A stretch of 52,691 bases of DNA from an uncultured Eubacteriales bacterium (GTDB lineage Bacteria; Bacillota; Clostridia; Oscillospirales; Acutalibacteraceae): assembly GCA_900315465.1 (NCBI GenBank), contig OMZF01000009.1:1-52691 (forward strand), written 5' to 3'. Shown piece after piece: positions 7,889 to 16,724 of this stretch (position 1 is its first letter; every line of letters starts with the position of its first letter). A program made the position numbers and the translations under genes. The notes below the pieces were generated by a model that ran no database searches, was not told the DNA's origin, and saw only the letters and a list, made by a program, of their open reading frames with translations.

Positions 7889-8935
7889 ATGGATTTTTAT
7901 AGTTTAGTAAAAGAAGCTGTAACCAAGGGTGCATCCGATATCCATATAGCTTCCGGTAACCATCCCGCATACCGTCTGCACGGTAATGTGTTTTTTACCA
8001 ACGATCCCGCCCTTAATGAAGCAGAGGTAACGGCAATCATCAAGGCAGTGCTTAATCAGTCAAGATTTGAGACCTTCCTTCAGACAGGTGAAGCCGATGC
8101 GGCTGTTGAAATCGGTGAGTGCGGACGTTTCAGAGCAAATGCTTTCAGACAGCGTAATGGTACATCACTTATTCTTCGTGTAATCAACAGTGTAGTACCT
8201 GAACTTTCAACATTGAGTCTTCCTAACTCTATCCGTAAGACACTCGACCTTAACTCAGGACTTGTACTTGTATGCGGCCCTACAGGTTCAGGTAAATCAA
8301 CAACTCTTGCGGCTCTTATCAATGAAATAAACAAATATAAAAGTAAACATATCCTCACTATCGAGGATCCTGTTGAATTCTTGCATACACCTAAACGCTG
8401 TATCGTAAACCAGAGAGAAATCGGTCTGGACAGCCGCAGCTATCCTATGGCACTGAGAGCTGCCATGCGTGAAGACCCGGATATTATTCTCGTAGGTGAA
8501 ATGCGTGACCGTGAGTCTATTCAGATCGCACTTACGGCTACTGAAACAGGTCACTTGGTATTCTCCACAGTACATACAGAGGGTGCTGCGAAAACTATTG
8601 ACCGTCTTGTTGATATTTTCCCGCCGGATCAGCAGCAGCAGATCCGTGTACAGCTCTCCACTTCTCTGAAAGCGGTTATTTCTCAGAGACTTCTTCCGAA
8701 GGCAACCGGCGGACGTGTTGCAGCATTTGAAATAATGTTTGTAACAGGTGCTATAAGTAACCTTATCCGTGAGAATAAGGTTGCAAATATCCAGCAGTCT
8801 ATCCAGCTCGGTCAGCAGTACGGTATGATCACCATGAACAAGAGTATCGATAACCTTCTTGCTCAGGGACTTATTACCGAACAGGTTGCAAAGGCTTGGA
8901 ACTTTGATATTGGTGATACTGATGCCAGAAGATAA
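7889..8935 (+). CDS. pilT: Type IV pilus retraction ATPase PilT
   Basis: A PilT-family ATPase of 348 residues: N-terminal PAS-like domain, DIHIASGN, Walker A GPTGSGKST (about 130-138), Walker B region with ILVGEMRDRE, then AIRNLIRE-like residues near the C-terminus (GAISNLIRENK), the motif needed for retraction in PilT. Family members power pilus depolymerisation, twitching and DNA uptake. The presence of both PilB and PilT argues for a dynamic pilus rather than a static pseudopilus. It lies 68 bp after pilB and 13 bp before pilC. GGGG before ATG 7889 serves as the ribosome site. Confidence 0.95.
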   Translation: MDFYSLVKEAVTKGASDIHIASGNHPAYRLHGNVFFTNDPALNEAEVTAIIKAVLNQSRFETFLQTGEADAAVEIGECGRFRANAFRQRNGTSLILRVINSVVPELSTLSLPNSIRKTLDLNSGLVLVCGPTGSGKSTTLAALINEINKYKSKHILTIEDPVEFLHTPKRCIVNQREIGLDSRSYPMALRAAMREDPDIILVGEMRDRESIQIALTATETGHLVFSTVHTEGAAKTIDRLVDIFPPDQQQQIRVQLSTSLKAVISQRLLPKATGGRVAAFEIMFVTGAISNLIRENKVANIQQSIQLGQQYGMITMNKSIDNLLAQGLITEQVAKAWNFDIGDTDARR

Positions 8936-8948
8936 GGAGTGAGTTGTC

Positions 8949-10196
8949 TTGAAGTTTAAATACGTTGCGATGAATTCCCGAAACCAGAAAAAGGAAGGTG
9001 CTATCGAAGCCGAAACGCAGAATCAAGCTGTCAGCATCCTTCGTGAAAAGGGTCTTATTGTGCAGGATATACAGCAGGCTGGCGGATCTGATTCTACCCC
9101 TACAAGTATCTGGCAGATGGATCTTGGCGGTGATATTCATAACAGAAAAATCAAAAAGAAAACCCTTCTCCTTCTTTTTAACCAGCTCGGTATGATGATG
9201 AAGGCAGGTATTAACCTGTCAATGTCAATGCAGATCATGATCGACTCTGAAAAAGATACCGGTATGCAGAAGATACTTCGTGAAATAAACGAAAACCTTT
9301 ACAACGGTTTTACTCTTTCTCAGGCTATGAAAACCTTTGCAGGTTTTCCACAGGTATATATCAGTATTATAGAAGCCGGTGAAGCAAACGGTCGTCTTGA
9401 TAATGCTTTCCAGCAATGTGCACTTATCTGTAAAAAGGATATTGCCCTTTCAGGTAAGTTAAGAAGTGCGTTCACTTATCCGCTCTTCCTTGTTGTTTTG
9501 GTAATTGCACTTGTAATTATTCTTTGCGGTTTCGTATTGCCTACATTTAAGGATACATACGGAGCATTCGGTGCAGAATTGCCGGGAATTACTAAAGCCT
9601 TGATGAGCTTCTCGGATGTTCTTATCGGATATTGGTGGCTTATAATTATTGTTGCTGCTATTATAGTATTTGCGTTTGTTACTCTTAAGAAGAACAACGA
9701 AGATTTCCAGATGCTTCTTGCAAAAGTATCTCTGAAGATTCCGCTTATCGGACCTATAGTTCGTCAGGGTGCTCTTGCTCGTTATTGCCGTCTGATGTCA
9801 ACGCTTACTGATGCCGGTATTCCTATCCACAGAGCTATGGGACTTGCTTGTGATGCAATACCAAATATGTATGTACAGGAACAGGCAAAAATGGTTCTTG
9901 ATGATGTGCAGATCGGTGTTACAATCAACGAAGCAATGTCTAAACATCCTGTATTTGATTCTATCCTTGTATCAATGGTTCGTGTTGGTGAGGAATCAGG
10001 TATGCTTGGTGATTCACTTTTCAAAATGGCTGAACTTTTTGAGGAACAGAGTGATGAGTCTACGCAGAAGCTTACAGATGCTATGACACCTATTATGACA
10101 GTTGTAATCGGTGGCGTTGTTGGTACAGTTGTTGTTGCTATGATCCTGCCTATGTTCGGTATGTACGACGTAATCGGAAGCAGCACTAATGTCTGA
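8949..10196 (+). CDS. pilC: Type IV pilus inner-membrane platform protein PilC
   Basis: A GspF/PilC-family protein of 415 residues with two T2SSF domains and three main membrane regions (near residues 170-200, 215-240 and 375-400). KFKYVAMNSRNQKKEGAIEA is the typical N-terminus, and the first repeat contains LLLFNQLGMMMKAGINL. It forms the membrane platform turned by PilB and PilT. The start is TTG 8949 with AAGGAGTGAG (8935-8944) at good spacing; it overlaps no other gene and follows pilT by 13 bp. It ends the assembly operon before a hairpin at 10221. Confidence 0.93.
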   Translation: MKFKYVAMNSRNQKKEGAIEAETQNQAVSILREKGLIVQDIQQAGGSDSTPTSIWQMDLGGDIHNRKIKKKTLLLLFNQLGMMMKAGINLSMSMQIMIDSEKDTGMQKILREINENLYNGFTLSQAMKTFAGFPQVYISIIEAGEANGRLDNAFQQCALICKKDIALSGKLRSAFTYPLFLVVLVIALVIILCGFVLPTFKDTYGAFGAELPGITKALMSFSDVLIGYWWLIIIVAAIIVFAFVTLKKNNEDFQMLLAKVSLKIPLIGPIVRQGALARYCRLMSTLTDAGIPIHRAMGLACDAIPNMYVQEQAKMVLDDVQIGVTINEAMSKHPVFDSILVSMVRVGEESGMLGDSLFKMAELFEEQSDESTQKLTDAMTPIMTVVIGGVVGTVVVAMILPMFGMYDVIGSSTNV

Positions 10197-10220
10197 TCTT
10201 AAAGATTAACAGCTGATTTT

Positions 10221-10259
10221 GCGGTACATTGGTTGATTTCCGATGTACCGCTTGCTTTT
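10221..10259 (+). terminator. Hairpin terminator after pilC
   Basis: A 9-bp stem (10221-10229 with 10243-10251, GCGGTACAT/ATGTACCGC) is followed by TTGCTTTTA. The T-run is interrupted, so some readthrough into the pseudopilin genes is likely. Confidence 0.65.
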
Positions 10260-10404
10260 AGTGAAATGATGAACAAATTATTAACAAAAAAATTAGCGAG
10301 TCTTATAAAAATTTATACTTTAATTTGGCGGAATAATATAGTATAATACTATTAATTAGAAACTGTGCAATATGTAACATATTTTGAACGGAGAGTGGGA
10401 TGTT

Positions 10405-10974
10405 ATGAAAAAACGAATCAAACAGAAAATAAAATCAAAGAAAGGTCTTACTTTGGTTGAGATACTGGTCGGTGTGGCGTTGGTTGTAATAGTTTTTGCA
10501 TCGACTCTTGGTGCTATGGTCGGCGGTTTTACTACGACGGTATATAATTCCGATGAAAACCGTGCTTCAGTGCTGAATGCGTCTGTTAATGAAATTATTT
10601 TCAATACTGTCAGAAAAATGAGAATCTCGGATTATGATGAAGCTGCTGATTTTCTGGAAGAGGTAGAAGCGGCAGCAACAAGTTCGGGCAGTGTTGCTGA
10701 TGATACATATGCCTACGCTCTTGTAGCATCTGTTGCTGCTCAGGTTCCAGATGCAAAATATGTTGTTCCGGAATATGAGGGCGGTGCATATTCGGTAAGT
10801 TTCCCTTCAGGTGAAAGCTATCAGTATTCTCTTATTCCTGAGCAAAAGAAACCTTTGGGTATGCTTACTGCTTCGGGAACTGATTATGAGATAGATGGGA
10901 TTACCATAAAGACCTGTTTTGAATCTGCTGGTGGTCCGATAATCTATGAATCATTTGTTGCATTCTCAAAGTGA
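10405..10974 (+). CDS. Minor pseudopilin / prepilin-type protein (189 aa)
   Basis: A 14-residue basic leader ends in KKG, followed by LTLVEILVGVALVVIVF, a class III prepilin signal with the conserved Glu at +5. The rest is an extracellular domain with Ala-rich and acidic stretches. I chose ATG 10405 because GGAGAGTGG (10390-10398) is placed for it; the frame also offers TTG 10384, which lacks such a site. A TATAAT at 10342-10347 without a good -35 may be its promoter. It is followed 18 bp later by a second pseudopilin, and the two probably form the pilus tip or initiation complex as minor pilins do in related systems. Confidence 0.85.
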   Translation: MKKRIKQKIKSKKGLTLVEILVGVALVVIVFASTLGAMVGGFTTTVYNSDENRASVLNASVNEIIFNTVRKMRISDYDEAADFLEEVEAAATSSGSVADDTYAYALVASVAAQVPDAKYVVPEYEGGAYSVSFPSGESYQYSLIPEQKKPLGMLTASGTDYEIDGITIKTCFESAGGPIIYESFVAFSK

Positions 10975-10992
10975 TACGGAGGTGTGTTTGAA

Positions 10993-11685
10993 GTGAAAAA
11001 TATTAAATCGAAAAAGGCTTTTACATTGATAGAATTGATAGTAACAGTTACTATCCTTGCTATTACTGCTGGATTTGGTGTGGGTATATTTGCTTCTGCC
11101 ATGTCCAACTATTCAAAGGCGTCTGTGACTGCAAAAGAACAGGCTCTTGCTACCGAAATTGAGGATTTTATTGTTAACCATGCAAGAATATGTACTCAGC
11201 TTTATCTTATAGACAGTACTTATGGAGAGGATTTTTCGGAGGAAGGTTATCTTGCGGCGAATGCTGCTCAGGTAGAGCTTGAAGATTCTGATAGTTATAT
11301 TCTTACTTTGGCTCCTGATACAAATGTTGCAAGGTATCGTACCAATGAACGTCAAAAAACAGAGGATGCTACCGGTGTACCTGTTTACGGTGATATTCTT
11401 GATGCACCCGAACTTGCTGTGTCCGGTGTTGAAAGTATTGAGTTCAGTCTTCTTAAACAAAAGCTTATTATGGAAGATACAAAAGATAAGGCGTTCAATT
11501 ATTTGCAGTATACTATAAATATGCAGGAAGGTTATTCCATAACAGGTGCGGTAATGCTTTATTCTTGTAAGAATATTTCCTACCAGTATGAAAACAGCTT
11601 TATGGAGTATCCCGAGGATGGTACGCTTACATTGGGCGGTGAAGGTACTACCGGTATCAATGGTATTGCTTTCGTAGTAAAATAA
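10993..11685 (+). CDS. Minor pseudopilin / prepilin-type protein (230 aa)
   Basis: A leader ending in SKKA is followed by FTLIELIVTVTILAITAGFG, the prepilin helix with Glu at +5. Note that the residue before the cleavage site is Ala, not Gly; Ala is tolerated by A24 peptidases but less common. The start is taken as GTG 10993, with GGAGGTG (10979-10985) correctly spaced; GTG 10984 in the same frame would overlap that site. It is probably translated together with the preceding pseudopilin. The larger outer domain suits a minor pilin. No catalytic or adhesive domain was recognised. Confidence 0.85.
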   Translation: MKNIKSKKAFTLIELIVTVTILAITAGFGVGIFASAMSNYSKASVTAKEQALATEIEDFIVNHARICTQLYLIDSTYGEDFSEEGYLAANAAQVELEDSDSYILTLAPDTNVARYRTNERQKTEDATGVPVYGDILDAPELAVSGVESIEFSLLKQKLIMEDTKDKAFNYLQYTINMQEGYSITGAVMLYSCKNISYQYENSFMEYPEDGTLTLGGEGTTGINGIAFVVK

Positions 11686-11700
11686 GATATAAAATACAAT

Positions 11701-11732
11701 GGCTGCTGTATCAAAACAGCAGCCGTTTTTTT
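11701..11732 (+). terminator. Terminator between pseudopilin and Rrf2 gene
   Basis: A perfect 9-bp stem (11701-11709 with 11716-11724, GGCTGCTGT/ACAGCAGCC) is followed by GTTTTTTT. It ends the pilus locus; the convergent Rrf2 gene stops 3 bp later. Confidence 0.92.
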
Positions 11733-11734
11733 GT

Positions 11735-12172
11735 TTATATAGAATAATCATTTACGTTTTTATAAATATCATTGTCTATAATACTTTGCAAAGTGATATT
11801 GTCAAGATAATCTGTGATAACATCATAAAGCCCCTTCCATACAGGCAGAGATATGCAGGTGGCACATCTCGGACAATCTATTGGATCATGCTCAAGACAT
11901 GGAATAGGGGCAAGACTTCCTTCGGTAAGTCTGAGGATTTCTCCTACGGTATATTGTGCGGGGGGCTTAGATAACATATATCCGCCCTGATAACCTCTGT
12001 TTGTACGCAAAAGACCGCTTTTGTTGAGCAGCGGAACGATTTGTTCAAGATATTTTTTTGAAATGCTCTGGCGTTCTGCAATATCCTTGAGGGCAATATA
12101 ACCTTCATCCTTATGCAGAGCAAGATCTAACATCATCCTTAAAGCATATCTTCCTTTTGTAGATATTTTCAC
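11735..12172 (-). CDS. Rrf2-family transcriptional regulator (IscR-like)
   Basis: A 145-residue Rrf2 protein with an N-terminal winged helix (KISTKGRYALRMMLDLALH, then recognition region RQSISKKYLEQIVPLL) and a wing (TNRGYQGGYML). The C-terminal half carries three or four clustered cysteines (IPCLEHDPIDCPRCATC), as in IscR-type members that bind an Fe-S cluster. The start is GTG 12172 with AGGAGG just upstream. No iscS/iscU or cysteine biosynthesis gene lies beside it, so its targets are not evident. It has its own promoter and a candidate operator, suggesting autoregulation. Confidence 0.9.
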   Translation of the reverse strand: MKISTKGRYALRMMLDLALHKDEGYIALKDIAERQSISKKYLEQIVPLLNKSGLLRTNRGYQGGYMLSKPPAQYTVGEILRLTEGSLAPIPCLEHDPIDCPRCATCISLPVWKGLYDVITDYLDNITLQSIIDNDIYKNVNDYSI

Positions 12173-12227
12173 AGTTTCCTCCTTTCTGTTTTTTAAAAAT
12201 TAAAAAACCACACTATTGTATGACTTA

Positions 12228-12274
12228 ATTATAACATAGTATATTTACATTTGCAAGATAGTAACCAAATACTA
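12228..12274 (-). promoter_or_regulatory. Rrf2 gene promoter with inverted repeat operator
   Basis: On the minus strand TTGCAA (12251-12256) and TATAAT (12228-12233) are spaced 17 bp. Directly upstream of the -35 lies an inverted repeat, TAGTA-N6-TACTA (12259-12274), a reasonable binding site for the dimeric Rrf2 protein. Confidence 0.6.
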
Positions 12275-12353
12275 CCGATAATATTAATATCATAAGATCA
12301 GGAATTGTGAAGAAATTCATATGTCGATAATTTATATTACAATTATAAGAATC

Positions 12354-12382
12354 TTGTATTATTCTGTTAAACATGATAAAAT
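12354..12382 (+). promoter_or_regulatory. Promoter of the chimeric pseudogene
   Basis: TTGTAT (12354-12359) and TAAAAT (12377-12382) are spaced 17 bp, about 58 bp before ATG 12440. The same hexamer pair stands before the pilus assembly operon. Confidence 0.5.
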
Positions 12383-12439
12383 GATTTTACAAGTTTCATA
12401 AACCGCTTTTTGCGAAATAAAATCATAAGGAGTGATAAC

Positions 12440-13298
12440 ATGGTACATTGTCCGACTTGCGGTTCGCCACTAAGGTTTGATATAGCATCACAGCTTATGG
12501 TATGCGATTATTGCCGCAACAGTTTTCAGACCGGAACACTTCCCGACAGAATATCTGATGATGCAAGGACAGAGGCTTATTTTGACAGCTATGCGTATTT
12601 ATGTCCATCCTGCGGTGCTGAAATAGATACTACCGATAAAAATGATGCTGTAGGCTTCTGTCCGTACTGTAAGGGATCGTCAATGATACGGGGAAAAGGC
12701 AGTTTTGAAAAAGCTGTAAACGGAATATACGCACTCAGGTCACAGGGTATTTTTACAAGTGTGTCATTTACCGCTCAGAACAATAATAAAAAGGAATTAA
12801 AAAAACTTGCGGCATTTTGTGAAGAACTTGGAGTGAATAAGCTTTGGTTTGACAGAGTGATAATACCTGCTGATGATGACAAAGAAAATCTTACTTTATC
12901 ATCAGGAGATTTTCGTAAGCTTTGCCGGACTGCTGCCCGTCTGAATAAAAAGGGACAAGTATTCTGCGGCAGAGCACTCCAGTTTATTCCATGCAAGGAT
13001 AAGCTTGTATATCAATTGTTCGGCAGGAGAAAATCTTTTGATAGTCCTTGCAAACGGAGATGTCATGCCTTGCAGAAGACTTCCGTTCATTATTGGAAAT
13101 GTACGTGAAACTGATCTGCTGACCCTTCACCAAAACAGTCCGCTTATGAAAGAGCTTCGTGCTGTAGGCATACCTGACGGATGCAAAAAATGCAAGTATG
13201 CAGAGCTGTGTAGGGGCGGCTCAAAATGCCTTGCATATGCCAAGACAGGAAGATTTGATATAACCGATCCCGATTGTTTTATTGCAGAAAAATATTAA
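12440..13298 (+). pseudogene. Broken chimera: zinc-ribbon protein joined to truncated radical SAM/SPASM protein, with frameshift
   Basis: The first 80-90 residues from ATG 12440 (AAGGAG site at 12427-12432) form a two-ribbon zinc protein: CPTC...CDYC and CPSC...CPYC. Near 12690 the chain passes, at IRGKGSFEKAV, into the back half of a radical SAM barrel (SVSFTAQ, KLWFDRVIIP, GRALQFIP). The essential CxxxCxxC cluster motif of that family is absent. Near 13012 the frame is lost: the first frame runs to a stop at 13106-13108, while the homologous SPASM domain continues in the +1 frame to 13298 (CSAGENLLIVLANGDVMPC, then CKKCKYAELCRGGSKCLAYA). Removing one base at the CAATTGTT would join VYQ to CSAGEN. 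Both events point to a dead gene or an assembly error rather than a working enzyme. Its original role may have been peptide modification, but no precursor gene is seen nearby. Confidence 0.8.
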
Positions 13299-13314
13299 AG
13301 CTTATTATGATAAA

Positions 13315-13344
13315 TCCGCCCGTACTTTTGAAAGTATGGGCGGA
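13315..13344. terminator. Bidirectional terminator
   Basis: A 14-bp stem, TCCGCCCGTACTTT (13315-13328) with AAAGTATGGGCGGA (13331-13344), containing one G-T pair, lies between the pseudogene and the convergent infB operon. Flanking runs are weakly T-rich on both strands. Confidence 0.75.
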
Positions 13345-13352
13345 AACTTTTA

Positions 13353-16016
13353 TTATTCGTTTATCTGTTCCATTTCGTAGACTTCAAAAATGTCGCCTTC
13401 TTTAATGTCACTGTATTTTTCAAGTGTTATACCACATTCAAAGCCCTGAGCAACTTCTTTTACGCTGTCTTTGAAACGCTGGAGTGAAGCGATAGTATCA
13501 TCTGCTATAATTATACCGTCACGGACTACACGGCATTTAGAGCCTCTTACAACCTTACCGCTGAGTACATATGAACCCGAAACAAGACCGACATTTGTGA
13601 TTTTATATGTCTGGCGTACTTCCACTTTACCGAGAACATTTTCTTTGTATTTTGGTGCAAGCATACCTTTCATTGCGGATTCGATCTCTTCAATACAGTC
13701 ATAGATTATTCTGTAAAGACGCATATCAACTCCGTCACGCTTTGCATTTTCCTCTGCTACGGCATCGGGACGTACATTAAATCCTACTATAATGGCATTT
13801 GATGCAGATGCAAGCATTACATCTGATTCTCTTATTGCACCTACCGCACTATGAATCACATTTACTCGTACTTCTTCATTTGTAAGCTTTTCAAGTGACT
13901 GTCTTACCGCCTCAACAGAGCCCTGAACGTCGGCTTTTACTATGATCTTCAGTTCTTTCATTTCACCGAGTTTCATCTGGTCGAAGAGGTTATCAAGGGT
14001 AACCTTTGTTCTTGCATTGAAGCGTTCCTCTTTTTCGGAGTCACGACGCTGTGCAACAAGTTCTCTTGCGAGACGTTCATCCGAAACGGCATTGAATATA
14101 TCTCCGCCTGTAGGCACATCATCAAGTCCTGTTATTTCCACAGGTACAGACGGGCCTGCGGCTTTTACTTTTGAGCCTTTATCATTGGTCATAGCTCTTA
14201 CTCTGCCGACTGTTGTACCTGCTACAACTATGTCACCTATATGGAGTGTACCGTTTTGTACGAGGATAGTAGCGATAGGGCCTCTGCCTTTATCAAGACG
14301 TGCTTCGATAACAGTACCCTTTGCGGCTCTTTCAGGATTAGCTTTAAGCTCTTTAACATCTGCAACAAGTATTACCATTTCAAGAAGGTCATCTATACCT
14401 TCTTTTGTATGTGCGGAAACAGGGATTACAGGCACATCTCCTCCCCATTCTTCAGGCAGGAGTTCATGTTCGGTAAGCTGTGATTTTACGTGCTCTACAT
14501 CGGCACCGGGTTTATCTATTTTGTTTACCGCTACTATAATTGATACACCTGCTGCTTTTGCATGATGTATAGCTTCGATAGTCTGAGGCATTATACCATC
14601 ATCTGCGGCAACTACGAGTATAGCAATATCAGTTACCTGAGCACCTCTTGCACGCATTGTTGTAAAAGCTTCATGACCGGGGGTGTCAAGGAATGTTATT
14701 TCCCTGTCATTTATTGTTACTCTGTAAGCACCGATATGCTGTGTTATTCCTCCAGCCTCTGTAGCAGTTACATGGGCATGACGGATAGCATCAAGAAGTG
14801 AAGTCTTACCATGGTCAACGTGTCCCATAACAACAACAACAGGTGCACGGGGAACGAGATTATCATCATCATCTTCACTGTCATCGATGATTTTTTCTTC
14901 TATGGTTTCAAATACTTCTTTCTCTACTTTTGCATGGAATTCCATAGCAGCAAGTGATGCTGTATCAAAATCTATTGTATCATTGACACTTGCCATTACA
15001 CCGAGCATCATAAGCTTTTTAATAACTTCTGCTGCGGTTGCTTTAAGTCTGAGAGCAAGTTCTCCGACTGTTATTTCATCAGGTATCTGTACCGTTATGG
15101 GCTTATTTTTACGGTCATTTGCGATTCTGTTAAGTCTCTCAGCTTCTGTTTCCTTACGGGAATTACGGGGCTTGCCTTTCTGCTGGGATTTCTGATTTAT
15201 TTTTTGTTTCTGAGAAGTAGGTTCTTTATGCAGCTTCTCACTTGCCATACGGTCATATTTTTCATTATATTTGTCTATGTTGACATTGGAAGCACGGGTA
15301 TTTACAACTCGTCCACGATTTTCACTTACCTTGCTGCTGTCCTCAGTAAATGTTTCGCTCTGTTCAAGCTTTTTGCCAAGAATATGTGTTTCCTGTTTTG
15401 GTCTGGCGAGTGCAGGCTGTTTGTTTTTCTTTGCTTGCTTTTTATCGTTTTTCTGTTGCTGTACAGGTTTATCGTTTTTCTGTTGCTGTACAGGTTTATC
15501 ATTTTTCTGTTGCTGTACGGGTTTATCGTTTTTCTGCTGCTGTACAGGTTTATCGTTTTTCTGCTGCTGTACAGGTTTATCATTTTTCTGCTGCTGTACG
15601 GGTTTATCATTTTTCTGCTGCTGTACGGGTTTATCGTTTTTCTGCTGCTGCACAGGTTTATCATTTTTCTGCTGCTGTATTGGTTTATCGTTTTTCTTCT
15701 GCTGTGAAGCATTTTTATCTGTTTTAGCCGCTTTGTTATCCTCTGTTTTTTTAGGAGCGGCAGTCTTTTCTTTATTTTCCTCTTTTGGTGCAGCTGTCTT
15801 TTCTTCAACAGGCTCTGTTGCACTTGCATAGTATTCATTCATGCTTGAAAGCATATTACTCTGTGTAAAATGTTCAAAAATTACATTGAGTTCTTCCTCT
15901 GTCAGAACGGCAGCAGCCTTTTTATTTACTTTGAGATATTTGCTCAATACCTCAGAAATTTCCTTTGTGGTGATATTCAGATTTTTTGCGATCTCACTCA
16001 GCTTATATTTTATCAT
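13353..16016 (-). CDS. infB: Translation initiation factor IF-2
   Basis: An 887-residue IF-2 from ATG 16016, preceded by AGGAGGA (complement of 16024-16030). The frame extends further up but [13 protein letters not shown] is the normal N-terminus. Domains: an IF2N domain (residues 1-55), a long low-complexity linker with about ten KNDKPVQQQ units, a second IF2N-like domain (about 310-370), the G domain with GHVDHGKTS (about 394), DTPGHE and NKID, then beta-barrel and C-terminal domains binding fMet-tRNA. It places initiator tRNA on the 30S subunit and promotes subunit joining. It is the last gene of the rimP-nusA-rnpM-ylxQ-infB operon, 4 bp after ylxQ. The repeat linker is the only unusual part. 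Confidence 0.98.
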   Translation of the reverse strand: MIKYKLSEIAKNLNITTKEISEVLSKYLKVNKKAAAVLTEEELNVIFEHFTQSNMLSSMNEYYASATEPVEEKTAAPKEENKEKTAAPKKTEDNKAAKTDKNASQQKKNDKPIQQQKNDKPVQQQKNDKPVQQQKNDKPVQQQKNDKPVQQQKNDKPVQQQKNDKPVQQQKNDKPVQQQKNDKPVQQQKNDKKQAKKNKQPALARPKQETHILGKKLEQSETFTEDSSKVSENRGRVVNTRASNVNIDKYNEKYDRMASEKLHKEPTSQKQKINQKSQQKGKPRNSRKETEAERLNRIANDRKNKPITVQIPDEITVGELALRLKATAAEVIKKLMMLGVMASVNDTIDFDTASLAAMEFHAKVEKEVFETIEEKIIDDSEDDDDNLVPRAPVVVVMGHVDHGKTSLLDAIRHAHVTATEAGGITQHIGAYRVTINDREITFLDTPGHEAFTTMRARGAQVTDIAILVVAADDGIMPQTIEAIHHAKAAGVSIIVAVNKIDKPGADVEHVKSQLTEHELLPEEWGGDVPVIPVSAHTKEGIDDLLEMVILVADVKELKANPERAAKGTVIEARLDKGRGPIATILVQNGTLHIGDIVVAGTTVGRVRAMTNDKGSKVKAAGPSVPVEITGLDDVPTGGDIFNAVSDERLARELVAQRRDSEKEERFNARTKVTLDNLFDQMKLGEMKELKIIVKADVQGSVEAVRQSLEKLTNEEVRVNVIHSAVGAIRESDVMLASASNAIIVGFNVRPDAVAEENAKRDGVDMRLYRIIYDCIEEIESAMKGMLAPKYKENVLGKVEVRQTYKITNVGLVSGSYVLSGKVVRGSKCRVVRDGIIIADDTIASLQRFKDSVKEVAQGFECGITLEKYSDIKEGDIFEVYEMEQINE
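15437..15712 (-). repeat. 27-bp tandem repeat inside infB, about ten units
   Basis: Ten near-identical 27-bp units encode KNDKPVQQQ (eight with KPV, one KPI, one ending KNDKK). Differences are mostly synonymous third-position changes (TCG/TCA, CTG/TTG, ACA/ACG). The repeat lies in the species-variable linker before the G domain and keeps frame at any copy number. Confidence 0.95.
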
Positions 16017-16020
16017 ACAA

Positions 16021-16338
16021 TCATTCCTCCTGTCTTTGTTCACTGAAAAGCGTTTCAAGCTTATCGGCAAAACCCTTATCATTTACTGCAACGATACCTG
16101 TCTGTTTACCGATAGCACATCCCAGGTCATTCATTGATATATCTGAAACGATAGTCCGGGTCTGAGTTTGGTTTGCTGTTCTTGTTATAGACCTTATTGT
16201 CCTTTCCGACAGATCAGAGGTCAGTATCAATAATCTGCATTTTCCGGACAACATCGCATCTGAAGCGGCATCAAAACCTAAAGCAAGTCTGCCCGCTCGT
16301 CTTGCGAGCCCTAAAAATGACAACAGTTTAGCATTCAT
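16021..16338 (-). CDS. rplGB: L7Ae-family ribosomal protein YlxQ
   Basis: A 105-residue protein of the L7Ae/L30e/Gadd45 family, which binds RNA kink-turns. [17 protein letters not shown] is the family start, and the central part [16 protein letters not shown] matches the usual alpha/beta sandwich. Its place between rnpM and infB is the normal Firmicutes order. It ends 4 bp before the infB start, so translation is probably coupled. Its exact ribosomal role is not settled in most species. Confidence 0.93.
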   Translation of the reverse strand: MNAKLLSFLGLARRAGRLALGFDAASDAMLSGKCRLLILTSDLSERTIRSITRTANQTQTRTIVSDISMNDLGCAIGKQTGIVAVNDKGFADKLETLFSEQRQEE

Positions 16339-16375
16339 TTATCACTATCACTCTTTCCGGACTAACCGTGTATTT

Positions 16376-16657
16376 TTAATTCCGCTCAAGCTCCTCAGTG
16401 AGCTGCTGATACACTTCATCAGGGATCTTGCAAGAAAACGCTTTCTCAAGTCTCCGGGCTTTTTTAGCCTTTTTAAGACATTCGGGATCTTTGCATATAT
16501 ATGCTCCCCGCCCGGGTTTTTTCCCTATCGGATCAATTGATATTTCCCCGCTGTTTTCAGCATTGTCGGGTGCTTTTACAATTCTTACAAGCTGTTTTTT
16601 TTCTTTCATTTCACCGCAGCCTGTGCATTTTCGCATGGGTATTTTTTTCTGATGCAC
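16376..16657 (-). CDS. rnpM: RNase P modulator RnpM (YlxR)
   Basis: A 93-residue YlxR-family protein with the signature PMRKCTGCGEMKEKKQLVRI at its N-terminus and GRGAYICKDPECL later; the two cysteine pairs lie on one face of the fold. In Bacillus the protein binds the RNase P RNA and modulates its activity. It is encoded directly after nusA and before ylxQ as in most Firmicutes. GGAGG (complement of 16669-16673) precedes ATG 16657. Confidence 0.95.
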   Translation of the reverse strand: MHQKKIPMRKCTGCGEMKEKKQLVRIVKAPDNAENSGEISIDPIGKKPGRGAYICKDPECLKKAKKARRLEKAFSCKIPDEVYQQLTEELERN

Positions 16658-16724
16658 TTTTAAATTCCTCCTGTTATGTTTTTATTAATTTTCCGGAGAT
16701 CCTGTAAGCTGCGACAAAATTCAA

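Noticed and set aside
12985..13030. Programmed ribosomal frameshift in the radical SAM remnant
   Set aside because: No slippery heptamer or downstream pseudoknot is seen at the shift, and the catalytic half is missing anyway.
13942..14565. 207-residue plus-strand frame inside infB
   Set aside because: Antisense shadow of the IF-2 G domain and following domains.
15437..15712. CRISPR-like repeat array
   Set aside because: Units are directly adjacent with no unique spacers, in frame, and encode a peptide repeat; no cas genes are present.
15204..15831. Antisense frames of 125-186 residues across the infB repeat
   Set aside because: Shadows of the 27-bp repeat ([13 protein letters not shown] periodic peptides); infB is unambiguous on the other strand.
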